Assembly (NCBI GenBank): GCA_965201115.1
Contig: OZ241745.1
Location: 1,922,001 to 1,986,000, forward strand
Direction of reading: 5' to 3'
Length of the DNA: 64,000 nucleotides
From: JANQOH01 sp965201115
GTDB taxonomy: Bacteria > Pseudomonadota > Alphaproteobacteria > UBA7887
Below are positions 1-8,448 of the stretch, piece after piece. Numbering within the stretch: position 1 is the first letter of the stretch; each line of letters opens with the position of its first letter. The notes under the pieces were generated by a model. That model saw nothing but the letters and a program-made list of their open reading frames with translations, did no database searches and was not told the origin of the DNA. The translations under genes were made by a program, and so were the position numbers.

Positions 1-886
1 GCGGGGCGGCCACGAAAATCGACGAGTACGTTCCGACCAGCACGCCCCAGACCATCGCGAAGCAGAAATCGCGAATTACCGGGCCGCCGAGTATCCATAG
101 CGAAAGCAGCGCAAGCAGGGTCGTCACCGAGGTCATCAGCGTGCGCGACAGCGTGTCGTTGACGCTGCGCGAAAGCAGATCCACCAGCGGCATGGCCTTG
201 TATTTGCGCAGGTTCTCGCGCACGCGATCATACACCACCACGGTGTCGTTCATCGAGTAGCCGACGATGAGCAGGATCGCCGCCACGGTGGCGAGGTTGA
301 ACTCCAGCCCCACGAGCGCGAAGACGCCGATTGTCGCGGCGACGTCGTGCGCGAGCGCGGCGACGGCGCCGACGGCAAACTGCCATTCGAAGCGGAACCA
401 GATATAGACGAGCATGGCCGCGAGGGCGATCGCCACCGCCTGCACGCCGGCCCATATCAGCTCGGCGCCCACCTTGGGCCCCACCGATTCCTGCCGGCGG
501 TAGTCGATAGCGCCGCCGTACAGCGCGTCGAGGGCGGCGCGGACGCGGGCGATGGCGTCGTTCTGCGCCTCCTCGCCGCCGGGCTGGCGCTCGATGCGGA
601 TGAGTATGCTCGGGCTGTCGCCGAGATCGGCGGCGCCGAACTCCTGCAACGACACTTCGCCCAGGCCCAGGCCGCCGAGCGCGGAGCGCATCTCGCCGAT
701 ATCGTCGGCGTCGCCCGTCGCCACCTCCATCAGCACGCCGCCGCGGAAATCGATCCCGTAGTTCAGGCCCATCGTCAGAAACAGGATCGCCGACGCGCAC
801 ATCAGCACGGCGGACGCGAGAAACCCGTAGCGCCGCCACGTCATGAAGGGGATGTTCGTCTGCGTCCGGATCAACCGCAATCTCAT
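1..886 (-). CDS. secF: SecF, protein translocase subunit (3' end outside window)
   Basis: Inner-membrane partner of SecD in the SecDF complex, which uses the proton motive force to help Sec-exported proteins out on the periplasmic side. The product starts at an ATG read leftward from 886 (MRLRLIRTQTNIPF...), has one membrane segment near residues 20-38, the conserved NYGIDFRGG motif, a periplasmic domain, and then the membrane bundle with the VGYSMNDTVVVYDRVREN signature. About 295 residues are present and the C-terminus lies off the left edge. It follows secD with a 10-base gap, so secD-secF are surely cotranscribed with yajC. Identification is from motif and synteny. Confidence 0.95.
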   Translation of the reverse strand, partial: MRLRLIRTQTNIPFMTWRRYGFLASAVLMCASAILFLTMGLNYGIDFRGGVLMEVATGDADDIGEMRSALGGLGLGEVSLQEFGAADLGDSPSILIRIERQPGGEEAQNDAIARVRAALDALYGGAIDYRRQESVGPKVGAELIWAGVQAVAIALAAMLVYIWFRFEWQFAVGAVAALAHDVAATIGVFALVGLEFNLATVAAILLIVGYSMNDTVVVYDRVRENLRKYKAMPLVDLLSRSVNDTLSRTLMTSVTTLLALLSLWILGGPVIRDFCFAMVWGVLVGTYSSIFVAAP

Positions 887-896
887 GGCCGCGTCC

Positions 897-2483
897 TCAG
901 ATCGGCAGGGTTTGCGGCCGCGCGCGGCCGAGCCACAGCACGACCAGCAGCCGCGTCACCATGAGCGCGGCGAACACCGAGGTCACGATGCCGATCGCCA
1001 GCGTGACCGCGAAGCCGCGCACCGGGCCGGAGCCGAACTGAAACAGGATGACCGCCGCGATCAGGGTCGTCACGTTGGCGTCCACGATGGTGCGCAGGGA
1101 TTGGCGGAAGCCGATGTCGATCGCCGAGACCGGCGTTCGGCCGTTGCGCAGCTCCTCGCGAATGCGTTCGAAGATCAACACGTTGGCGTCGACCGCCATG
1201 CCGATGGTGAGAACGATGCCGGCGATGCCGGGCAGGGTCAGAGTCGCCTGAAGCGCCGACAGCACGGCGACGATGAGCGCCATGTTGACCGCGAGCGCGG
1301 CGGTGGCTGCGATGCCGAACAGGCCGTAGGACAGAAGCATGTAGGCGATCACGGCGACGAGGCCGACGAGCGAGGCGACCTTGCCGGCGGCGACCGAATC
1401 GGCGCCGAGGCTCGGCCCCACGGTGCGTTCCTCGAGATAGGTGAGCGGCGCGGGCAACGCGCCCGCGCGCAGGAGGATCGCCAGCCGCTCCGCCGATTCG
1501 ACGGTGAAGTTGCCGGTGATCTGGCCGTTGCCGCCGGGGATGGGCTCCTGGATTTCCGGCGCGCTGATGACTTCGCCATCGAGCACGATGGCGAAGCGGC
1601 GCCCGACGTTTTCCGTCGTCAGGCGCCCGAATTTGCGCGCGCCGGCGGTGTCGAAGCGGATCGCCACGGCGGGCCGGCCGAACTGGTCCACCGTGGCCTG
1701 CGCGAGATCGAGGTTTTCGCCGGTAACGTCGGGGCGCTTGCGCACCAGGAGCGGCATGGGTTCGCCGCCGCGGCCGGGTTCGTACAACAGCTCGACGCCC
1801 GGCGCGACGCGGCCCGACAGCGCGTCCCGGATCGACCCCTGCTCATCGACCATGCGGAAATCCAGACTCGCGGTTTGGCCGAGCAGGTCCTTGATGCGTT
1901 GCGGATCGTCGAAGCCGGGAACCTGGATGAGTATGCGGTCGCCGCCGCTGCGCTGGATGGTCGGCTCGGTGGTGCCGAGTTCATCGAGTCTGCGGCGCAC
2001 GATCTCGATGGTCTGCGCCAAGGCGCTGCGGCGGCGCTCCGCCGCCGCTTCGTCGCGCAGGGTCAGCGCGGCGCGGCCGTCGGCCGCGATGTCGATGGCG
2101 AATTCGTCGGCGGCGTCGAGCTCCTCGAGTATCTCCTCCGCGCGTCCGGCGTCGGCCGGGTCGGCGAGCGTAAAGGTCACAACGCCGGGGCCGCGGCCGA
2201 GCTCGCGATAGCCGATGCGCTCGCCGTCGCGCGGGCGGAAGCGGCGGCGCACGTCGTCCACCGTGGTTTCGAGAAACTTGTCGATTACGAGATCGACGGC
2301 GACCTCGGCGAGGAGGTGGGACCCGCCCTGCAGGTCGAGGCCGAGATGGATCTGCCGCTTGGGCGCCCACGAAGGGAAGCCGTCCACCACCCGCGTCGGC
2401 AGGAAGTTCGGGAAGCTGAACGCGATCCCGAGCAGCGCGACGATGGCGACGAGCGCGATCTTCCAGGTCTCGAAACGAAGCAT
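897..2483 (-). CDS. secD: SecD, protein translocase subunit
   Basis: 528-residue membrane protein of the SecDF export complex. There is an N-terminal membrane anchor (about residues 8-26), the conserved GLDLQGG motif shortly after it, a large periplasmic P1 region, and a C-terminal bundle of five further membrane helices containing the DANVLIFERIREEL motif typical of SecD. Length is in the usual range for alphaproteobacterial SecD. It sits between yajC (15 bases upstream) and secF (10 bases downstream), the standard yajC-secD-secF order. Nothing unusual is seen. Confidence 0.97.
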   Translation of the reverse strand: MLRFETWKIALVAIVALLGIAFSFPNFLPTRVVDGFPSWAPKRQIHLGLDLQGGSHLLAEVAVDLVIDKFLETTVDDVRRRFRPRDGERIGYRELGRGPGVVTFTLADPADAGRAEEILEELDAADEFAIDIAADGRAALTLRDEAAAERRRSALAQTIEIVRRRLDELGTTEPTIQRSGGDRILIQVPGFDDPQRIKDLLGQTASLDFRMVDEQGSIRDALSGRVAPGVELLYEPGRGGEPMPLLVRKRPDVTGENLDLAQATVDQFGRPAVAIRFDTAGARKFGRLTTENVGRRFAIVLDGEVISAPEIQEPIPGGNGQITGNFTVESAERLAILLRAGALPAPLTYLEERTVGPSLGADSVAAGKVASLVGLVAVIAYMLLSYGLFGIAATAALAVNMALIVAVLSALQATLTLPGIAGIVLTIGMAVDANVLIFERIREELRNGRTPVSAIDIGFRQSLRTIVDANVTTLIAAVILFQFGSGPVRGFAVTLAIGIVTSVFAALMVTRLLVVLWLGRARPQTLPI

Positions 2484-2498
2484 GCGTGCGGGGCCGTC

Positions 2499-2846
2499 TC
2501 AGCTCCCGGATCGCTTGTCCGATTCCGCGGCGGCGCGCGGTTCGGGCCGCGCGGCGAGCTCGGCGATGGTGTGCCGCTGCGCCTTGACGCGGACATTGGG
2601 CGCGATTTCGAGAATCACGGTCGTATCGTCCTCCACCTTCGACACGGTCGCGTGCAGGCCGCCGCCGGTCACGACGCGGTCGCCGCGCTTCAGGGCGGCG
2701 ACCATCTCGCGGTGCTGGCGCGCCTTTTTCTGCTGCGGGCGGATGAGCAGGAAGTAGAACACGACGAAGATGAGAATCAACGGCAGTATCTGCACCATCG
2801 CGCCGCCGCCCGCCGCGTCCTGGGCGAAGGCCGTCGATACGAACAT
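2499..2846 (-). CDS. yajC: YajC, Sec translocon accessory subunit
   Basis: Small single-span membrane protein associated with SecDF. I place the start at the ATG at 2846 (MFVSTAFAQDAAGGG), preceded by AAGGA about ten bases upstream, giving 115 residues. The frame is open farther upstream, but that extension is Arg/Pro-rich and unlike the family. One hydrophobic helix (LPLILIFVVFYFLLIRP) is followed by the diagnostic RPQQKKARQHREMVAALKRG stretch and the GDRVVTGGGLHATVSKV beta domain. First gene of the yajC-secD-secF operon. Confidence 0.94.
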   Translation of the reverse strand: MFVSTAFAQDAAGGGAMVQILPLILIFVVFYFLLIRPQQKKARQHREMVAALKRGDRVVTGGGLHATVSKVEDDTTVILEIAPNVRVKAQRHTIAELAARPEPRAAAESDKRSGS

Positions 2847-3004
2847 GGGCTGGTTGTCCTTGCCGGGGGGTCGCGCGCGGCGCGGCGCGCCGCGGGGCCG
2901 CACTATAGAGGCCGCGCGCGGCGTTGCAACGGGTTTCGCGCAATCGGCGAATCGTCCGTACCCGCGGCGTATCCAGGGCGCGGGGCGTGGTAGGCTTTCG
3001 CGCC

Positions 3005-3862
3005 ATGGCCGACCCCGAACTCGTTGCGCGGCTCGAGCGCGCGGCGGCGGCGCTCGAGCGCATCGCGCCGCCGCCTCCGCCGCAGGCCGACATCCGCGCC
3101 GCCGACGCCTTTGTGTGGCAGCCCGGCGCCGACGCGCTGCGCCCGGTCGCCGAGGTGAGCCGCGTTCCGCTTCGCCTGCTCAGGGGCATCGACCGCGTGC
3201 GCGACATCCTGCACGAGAATACGCGCCGGTTCGCGGCCGGGCTGCCGGCGAACAACGCGCTGCTCTGGGGCGCGCGGGGGATGGGCAAGAGTTCGCTCGT
3301 CAAGGCGGTCCACGGCGCGTTGTGCGCCGTCCCGGGCGCGCCGCCGGCGCTGGTGGAAATCCACCGCGAAGACATCGAGAGCCTGCCGCGCCTGCTCGAG
3401 CGCCTGCGCGCCGCGCCGCGCCGCTTTATCCTGTTTTGCGACGATTTGTCGTTCGACGGCGCCGATACGTCGTACAAGTCGCTCAAGGCGGTGCTGGAGG
3501 GCGGGATCGAGGGCCGGCCGGACAACGTGGTGTTTTACGCCACATCGAACCGGCGCCACCTGATGCCGCGCGACATGATCGAGAACGAACGCTCGACCGC
3601 GGTCAGCCCCTCGGAGGCGGTGGAGGAAAAGGTTTCGCTGTCGGACCGCTTCGGGCTGTGGCTCGGCTTCCATAATTGCGACCAACGCGCCTACCTGGCG
3701 ATGGTGGAGGGCTACGCCGCCGAGCACGGGCTGGAGCTGCCGCCCGGCGCGCTGCGCGCGGAAGCGATCGAATGGGCCGTGACGCGCGGCGGCCGCTCGG
3801 GCCGCGTGGCGTGGCAATACATCCAGGACCTTGCGGGAAGGCTCGGGAAGAGTCTCGGGTAG
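3005..3862 (+). CDS. DUF815-family AAA+ ATPase
   Basis: 285-residue predicted P-loop ATPase. The start at 3005 (MADPELVARLERAA) follows a GC-rich leader; an earlier in-frame start at 2924 gives an Arg-rich extension I consider non-coding. The Walker A motif GARGMGKSS lies at about residues 89-97 and a Walker B-like FILFCDDLSF at about 142-151. The arrangement matches the DUF815 family, widespread in proteobacteria and of unknown physiological role. Residues 40-60 (FVWQPGADALRPV) are also typical. It is divergent from yajC and convergent with accA, so it is probably its own transcription unit. Confidence 0.9.
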   Translation: MADPELVARLERAAAALERIAPPPPPQADIRAADAFVWQPGADALRPVAEVSRVPLRLLRGIDRVRDILHENTRRFAAGLPANNALLWGARGMGKSSLVKAVHGALCAVPGAPPALVEIHREDIESLPRLLERLRAAPRRFILFCDDLSFDGADTSYKSLKAVLEGGIEGRPDNVVFYATSNRRHLMPRDMIENERSTAVSPSEAVEEKVSLSDRFGLWLGFHNCDQRAYLAMVEGYAAEHGLELPPGALRAEAIEWAVTRGGRSGRVAWQYIQDLAGRLGKSLG

Positions 3863-3909
3863 CGCCTGGGCGGCGAATCGGCGCGCCGGCCCGCGCGCGT
3901 GTTTCCGCG

Positions 3910-4890
3910 CTACGCGGCGCCGAAGGCGCTCCGCTGCGCCAGGCCGCGGCGGCCCATGCGCATGAACTTTTCGCGGCGCCGCGCGCGCAGTTCGCCGCCG
4001 GCGACGGGCGTCAGGGCGCGGAGCGCGCGCTCGATTTCATCGCCCACGGCGTCGAGCACCACGGCGGGGTCGCGATGGGCGCCGCCGAGCGGCTCGGGGA
4101 TTACCGCATCGACGACCCCGAGTTCGCGCAGGTCGGCGGCGGTGAGCCGCAGCGCCTCGGCGGCGTCGCGCGCCTTGTCGGCGCTGCGCCACAGAATCGA
4201 CGCGCAGCCCTCGGGCGAAATCACCGAATAGACGGCGTTTTCCAGCATCGCCACGTGGTTTGCGGCGGCCAGCGCGATGGCGCCGCCGGAGCCGCCCTCG
4301 CCGACGATGGCGCTGACCAGGGGCACGCGCAGATCGAGGCATTTTTCGATCGACCGCGCGATAGCCTCGGCCTGGCCGCGCTCTTCCGCCCCGATGCCGG
4401 GATAGGCGCCCGGCGTGTCGACCAGCGAGATCACCGGCAGGCCGAAATGCTCCGCCAGGCTCATGGCGCGCACCGCCTTGCGATAGCCCTCGGGCCGCGC
4501 CATGCCGAAATTGTGCTTCACGCGGCTTTCCGTGTCGGCGCCTTTCTCATGGCCCAGCACGACCGCGGAATAGCCGCGGAAGCGCCCGATGCCCGCGAGG
4601 ATGGAGCAGTCGTCGCCGAAGGCGCGGTCGCCGGCGAGGGGCGCGAAATCGCCGACCAGCGCCTCGACATAATCGCCGAAACGGGGCCGCCCCGCGTGCC
4701 GCGCGACCTGCGTTTTCTCCCACGGCGTCAGCTTGCTGTAGGTCTGGCGCAGCAGGCGCTCGACCTTGGCCTGCAGGCGCCCTACCTCATCGACGATGTT
4801 CAGTTCGCCGCTGTCGCCGAGATGCCGGAGCTCCTTGATCTTGCCCTCGAGCTCGGCGATCGGACGTTCGAAATCCAGAAACCCGTTCAT
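3910..4890 (-). CDS. accA: Acetyl-CoA carboxylase carboxyltransferase subunit alpha
   Basis: AccA is the alpha half of the carboxyltransferase that moves the carboxyl group from biotin to acetyl-CoA in the first step of fatty-acid synthesis. The 326-residue product starts MNGFLDFERPIAELE at 4890. It shows the N-terminal coiled region (ELEGKIKELR), the HAGRPRFGDYVE block, and the core motifs DTPGAYPGIGAEERGQAEAI and GEGGSGGAIALA, followed by SPEGCASILWR. It ends shortly after a basic tail. It is 32 bases downstream of xerD on the same strand, a pairing common in alphaproteobacteria. Confidence 0.97.
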   Translation of the reverse strand: MNGFLDFERPIAELEGKIKELRHLGDSGELNIVDEVGRLQAKVERLLRQTYSKLTPWEKTQVARHAGRPRFGDYVEALVGDFAPLAGDRAFGDDCSILAGIGRFRGYSAVVLGHEKGADTESRVKHNFGMARPEGYRKAVRAMSLAEHFGLPVISLVDTPGAYPGIGAEERGQAEAIARSIEKCLDLRVPLVSAIVGEGGSGGAIALAAANHVAMLENAVYSVISPEGCASILWRSADKARDAAEALRLTAADLRELGVVDAVIPEPLGGAHRDPAVVLDAVGDEIERALRALTPVAGGELRARRREKFMRMGRRGLAQRSAFGAA

Positions 4891-4922
4891 GGCCCTGTCC
4901 TGTCGCGGGAATTCGCGACAGT

Positions 4923-5915
4923 CTATCCTTCGTTCACGAAAGGCGCAAGGGGGGCGGCGCCGGCCTCGGTACCGGGGGCCGCCGGGGGCGCGATCGCGGC
5001 GCGGGCGCCCGGCGCCGCGGGGCGCGCAAGGGGGTGGTGCTCGGCCACCAGCGCCTTCAGCCGCTCGTCCAGAACGTGCGTGTAGATTTGCGTCGTCGCA
5101 ATGTCGGCGTGGCCCAGCATGGTCTGTACGCCGCGCAGATTCGCGCCGTTCGCCAGAAGATGGCTGGCGAAGGCGTGGCGCAGGACGTGAGGGGAAACGC
5201 CCGCGGGGTCGAGGCCGGCCCTGGCGGCGAGCTCCTTGAGCAGCTGCGCGAATCGGTGCCGGGTGAGATGCCCGCCGCCGCCGCGCGATGGAAACACCCA
5301 GCGCGAATCGGCGCCGGGCCGCAGAAACGCCTTGCGCACCGCCAGATAGTCCGCCAGCGCCTCGGAGGCGGCGTCGCCCACGGGCACGAAGCGCTCCTTG
5401 TCTCCCTTGCCGCGCACGAGCAGGAGGCGCGAATCGCCGCCGAGCGCCGACATCGGCAGGCCGACCAACTCGGAAACGCGCAGCCCCGCCGCGTACAACA
5501 GCTCCACCAGCGCGACCAGCCTGACGCCGCGCGGCCCGTCCGCCGCGCCGCGCGCCGAGCCGAGCAGCCTCTCCACCTCCGCGATGCTGAGAATTTTCGG
5601 CAGCCGCCGCCCGGCCATGGGCGAATCGACCGCCGCGCACGGATCGTCGGCGCGCAGCCCCTCGCCCACAAGAAAGCCGAAATACTGACGCAGGCACGAC
5701 AGCCGCCGCGCGGCCGTGCGCGCCGCCATGCCCCGTTTCGCCAGGCTCCGGAGATAGCGGGCGACGGCGTCGCCGTCGGCCCCCGCGAGGCCGCCGATCG
5801 AGGCGTCCGCGTCCTCAAGGTCGCGGCGGTAGGCCTCCACCGTGTTGGCGGCGGCGCCGCGCTCGACCGCCAGCATGTCGAGGAACAGTTCGATATCGGC
5901 GGCGGCGGCGTTCAC
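4923..5915 (-). CDS. xerD: XerD tyrosine recombinase
   Basis: 330-residue site-specific recombinase resolving chromosome dimers with XerC at dif. It starts with GTG at 5915, which overlaps the stop of the upstream gene (GTGA), so the two are translationally coupled. The N-terminal SAM-like DNA-binding domain covers about residues 1-95. Catalytic residues are visible: R146 (GLRVSEL), K170 (RGKGDKERF), H243 and R246 (HVLRHAFASHLL), H269 (LGHADIATTQ) and the nucleophile Y278 (IYTHV). The C-terminus carries an Ala/Pro-rich tail of about 40 residues beyond the usual end. XerC cannot be entirely excluded, but accA-xerD synteny favours XerD. Confidence 0.93.
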   Translation of the reverse strand: MNAAAADIELFLDMLAVERGAAANTVEAYRRDLEDADASIGGLAGADGDAVARYLRSLAKRGMAARTAARRLSCLRQYFGFLVGEGLRADDPCAAVDSPMAGRRLPKILSIAEVERLLGSARGAADGPRGVRLVALVELLYAAGLRVSELVGLPMSALGGDSRLLLVRGKGDKERFVPVGDAASEALADYLAVRKAFLRPGADSRWVFPSRGGGGHLTRHRFAQLLKELAARAGLDPAGVSPHVLRHAFASHLLANGANLRGVQTMLGHADIATTQIYTHVLDERLKALVAEHHPLARPAAPGARAAIAPPAAPGTEAGAAPLAPFVNEG

Positions 5916-7645
5916 AAGGCGCCTCCGGGCAGCGCCTCGGCGGCGATGGCGCGCGCTTCGCTCTCGAGACCGAGCGCGCGCAGCGCGCGCAACACGGCGC
6001 CCAGGGCGAGCGGGCTCGCCCCCGCCGGGCCCGCGTCTCCCAGCAGCAGCGCCGCCAGCAGCAGCGTCTCGCCCACGCGGCCCGCGCGCGCGGCGTCGCG
6101 CATTCCGTAGCGCAGCCCGGCATTGGGCAGCGCGGCCCCGGCGGCGAGCGGCAAATCCAGAAACAGCGCCCATCCTTCGGCGCCCACCGGGCGGCCCAGC
6201 GCGTCGATAACGGTGAAGCCCCGCTCGGCGCGCGCCGCGCGTTCTTCCGCGCCCGGGCCGTCGGGCGCTTCGGGCATCGCGCTCCACCATTGCGCGGCGG
6301 CGCGTTCGGTCCACGGGAGGCCCGCGCCGAGCGCCGCCGCTGGCAAAAAGGCGCGCCAGCGCGCGACGGCCGCGGCCGCGTCGCCGCCCTCCGCCACCGC
6401 CGACAACGCGCGATACCACGCCGCCGCCAACTCGCCGGCGCCGACGGCGAGCGCGGCGCGTATCGCGGCGGGGGCGAACCACGCGAGGCCGGGGTCGGGC
6501 GCGATTGCGCGGAAGGCGTCCGCCGCGGCCCGCGCCAGCGGCGCGAAGCCCGGCCCGTCCGGCGCCGGCGCCCACAGCGACGCCAGCAGCGCCGCCCGCC
6601 GCGCGTCCGATTCGGCGCCCGCCGCGGACTGGAAGAACAGCGCTCGCGCCCACGCGCCTTCGGGCGCCGCCGCGCCGTCGCCGGCGCCGCGCGCCGCTTG
6701 CGCGTAGAGTTCCGCGAGGCGCTCGGGCGCCAGCGCGCCGAGCGCCGCCGCGCGCTCCGCCGCCGCCAGCCGCGCGTCCATGCCGAACGCGGGGTCGAGC
6801 GCCGCGGCGCGCGCGGCCGCGGGGCCCAGGCCGCGCGCGGTTTCGGCGTCGATGGGCAGCCCCGCGGCGACGCTCGTGGCGAAGCTCAGCCCGTCGCCGA
6901 ACGCCGCCTCGGCGGTCTCGATCTGCCCCAACAGGCGCGCCGCCAGCCGCAACCGGGGGATGTCGGCCTCTTCGGCCTCGTCCTGCAGCAGGGCGAGTGT
7001 CAGCGCGGCGGTTTCGGTTTCCCCGCCGGCGGCCTGGCACAGCACCAGCGCGCGCCGCCATTCGCGGTCGGCGCGCGCAAGCGTCGCCGCGCGCGCGACA
7101 TCGCATGCGCCGTCCAAATTGCCGAGCCAGAACCGGGCCTCGGCGAGGGAGCGGAGCGCGTCCGCCTCGCCGGACGCCTCCGCGGTGCGTTCGGCCTCCT
7201 CGAACGCGCCGAGGCGCATCAGCAGATTCAGCCGCGCGGCCAAAAACGCGCCGCGCGGCCAGGCGCCGGGGGGCGGCGCGGCGGCGCTGGCCAGCGCCCG
7301 GCGCAGCGCATCGCGCATGGCCGGGGACGGCGCGGCGACCGGTACGAGCGCCATGATTCGCAGGAGGCGCGCGCCATCGGCGCCGCGCCACAAATCGGCG
7401 CCGAAGCCCGCGGAGCCGGGGCCGAGCGCGCCGGCCGAATCGCCGCGCGCGGGGCCGATCTCGCCGACGGCGACGGTAACGTCGGGCGACGCGCCGCCGC
7501 CCGCGCCGGGAACGAGGCGCAGCGGCGCGCCCGCGGCGGGCGGCTCCTGCGCCGCCGCGCCGGCGGCGAACAACGCCGCGGCGAGGCCGAGGCCCGCCCG
7601 GCGGAAACCCGCCGCGCGCCTAACGCGGCAGGCGTTCGTCGGCAA
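5912..7645 (-). CDS. Exported Ala-rich protein of unknown function
   Basis: 577-residue protein I do not recognise. The only workable start is a TTG at 7645, overlapping the preceding small gene by 26 bases. The N-terminus has several arginines followed by GLGLAAALFAAGAAAQ, a plausible signal peptide cleaved near residue 32. The rest is strongly alanine-rich with repeating helical blocks (for example AEARFWLGNLDGACDVARAA), which looks like a TPR- or HEAT-like solenoid, but no family motif is secure. It overlaps xerD by four bases, so it is cotranscribed with xerD and accA. The function is unknown; the export signal argues against a role in XerD recombination itself. Confidence 0.75.
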   Translation of the reverse strand: MPTNACRVRRAAGFRRAGLGLAAALFAAGAAAQEPPAAGAPLRLVPGAGGGASPDVTVAVGEIGPARGDSAGALGPGSAGFGADLWRGADGARLLRIMALVPVAAPSPAMRDALRRALASAAAPPPGAWPRGAFLAARLNLLMRLGAFEEAERTAEASGEADALRSLAEARFWLGNLDGACDVARAATLARADREWRRALVLCQAAGGETETAALTLALLQDEAEEADIPRLRLAARLLGQIETAEAAFGDGLSFATSVAAGLPIDAETARGLGPAAARAAALDPAFGMDARLAAAERAAALGALAPERLAELYAQAARGAGDGAAAPEGAWARALFFQSAAGAESDARRAALLASLWAPAPDGPGFAPLARAAADAFRAIAPDPGLAWFAPAAIRAALAVGAGELAAAWYRALSAVAEGGDAAAAVARWRAFLPAAALGAGLPWTERAAAQWWSAMPEAPDGPGAEERAARAERGFTVIDALGRPVGAEGWALFLDLPLAAGAALPNAGLRYGMRDAARAGRVGETLLLAALLLGDAGPAGASPLALGAVLRALRALGLESEARAIAAEALPGGAL

Positions 7646-7757
7646 TCGGCTTCTCCACGCGCTGCGCGGGAACGGGAATCTCCCACGTCGCCAGCATGTA
7701 GCCTCCGATGGCGATAACGACGGCGGCGAATACGGCCGCCAGGAACTTGACGCGCAT
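7620..7757 (-). CDS. Small single-span membrane protein, unknown function
   Basis: 45-residue product starting at ATG 7757 (MRVKFLAAVFAAVVIAIGGYMLATW), with one hydrophobic helix at about residues 5-25 and a short charged tail (IPVPAQRVEKPIADERLPR). Its stop lies inside the start region of the exported protein gene, so it heads the operon that continues into xerD and accA. It is divergent from aroK, with about 110 bases between the two starts. The product resembles a one-helix anchor; no function can be assigned. The hydrophobic pattern, basic N-terminus and overlap with the next gene make it a credible gene rather than a chance frame. Confidence 0.65.
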   Translation of the reverse strand: MRVKFLAAVFAAVVIAIGGYMLATWEIPVPAQRVEKPIADERLPR

Positions 7758-7866
7758 GACGCTCCCGGCCGTGCTACGATGGCGGCAGATCGGCAGCTTC
7801 CATATTATCGCGGGGACGCGCCGATTCAACGGTTTGGCGGCGCGCACGCGCCGGGTTTGCACACAA

Positions 7867-8448
7867 ATGGACGAACGCCCGCCGGCGGACGGCGATAGCG
7901 GCGCCGGTTTCGAGCCCCCCAACATCGTGCTTGTCGGCCTCATGGGCGCGGGCAAGACGAGCGTCGGAAAGCGGCTGGCCGCGCGCCTGGGGCAGCCGTT
8001 CGACGACGCCGACCGCGCCGTCGAGGCCGAAACCGGCATGACCGTGTCGGAGATATTCGCGGAGCGCGGCGAACCCTGCTTCCGCGCCCTGGAGCGCCGA
8101 ACCATCGCCGGCCTCCTGGCCCGCGCGGGGCGCGTGCTCGCCACCGGCGGCGGCGCCTTCATGGACCCGGAAACCCGCGCGCTCATCGCCCGCTGCGCCG
8201 TCTCGGTGTGGCTCAAGGCCGATCTCGACGTGCTCGCGCGGCGCGTCGCGCGGCGCAACACGCGCCCCCTGCTCGCCGCCGGAGACCCCCGCGCGATACT
8301 CGAATCGCTCATCGAGGCGCGCTACCCCGTCTATGCGCTGGCCGACATTACCGTGACCGCCGCCGACCGCCCCATCGACGCCACGGTCGAGAAGGTCGCC
8401 GCGGCGCTGCGCGCCCGTGCGGCAAGCGCGGCGCGGGCGGCGCAATGA
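7867..8448 (+). CDS. aroK: Shikimate kinase
   Basis: 193-residue cytosolic kinase that phosphorylates shikimate at O3 in aromatic amino acid synthesis. I chose the ATG at 7867 (MDERPPADGDSG). An upstream in-frame start would add a segment overlapping the divergent gene. The P-loop GLMGAGKTSVGK is at about residues 24-35, with the shikimate-binding DADR motif, the GGGAF loop and a lid RNTRPLL. The stop overlaps the aroB start (ATGA), so aroK-aroB are translationally coupled, the normal arrangement. Confidence 0.96.
   Translation: MDERPPADGDSGAGFEPPNIVLVGLMGAGKTSVGKRLAARLGQPFDDADRAVEAETGMTVSEIFAERGEPCFRALERRTIAGLLARAGRVLATGGGAFMDPETRALIARCAVSVWLKADLDVLARRVARRNTRPLLAAGDPRAILESLIEARYPVYALADITVTAADRPIDATVEKVAAALRARAASAARAAQ

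Noticed and set aside
3910..5697. One 595-residue frame spanning accA and part of xerD.
   Set aside because: The AccA start at 4890 is clear; the extension is an Arg-rich shadow of xerD in another frame.
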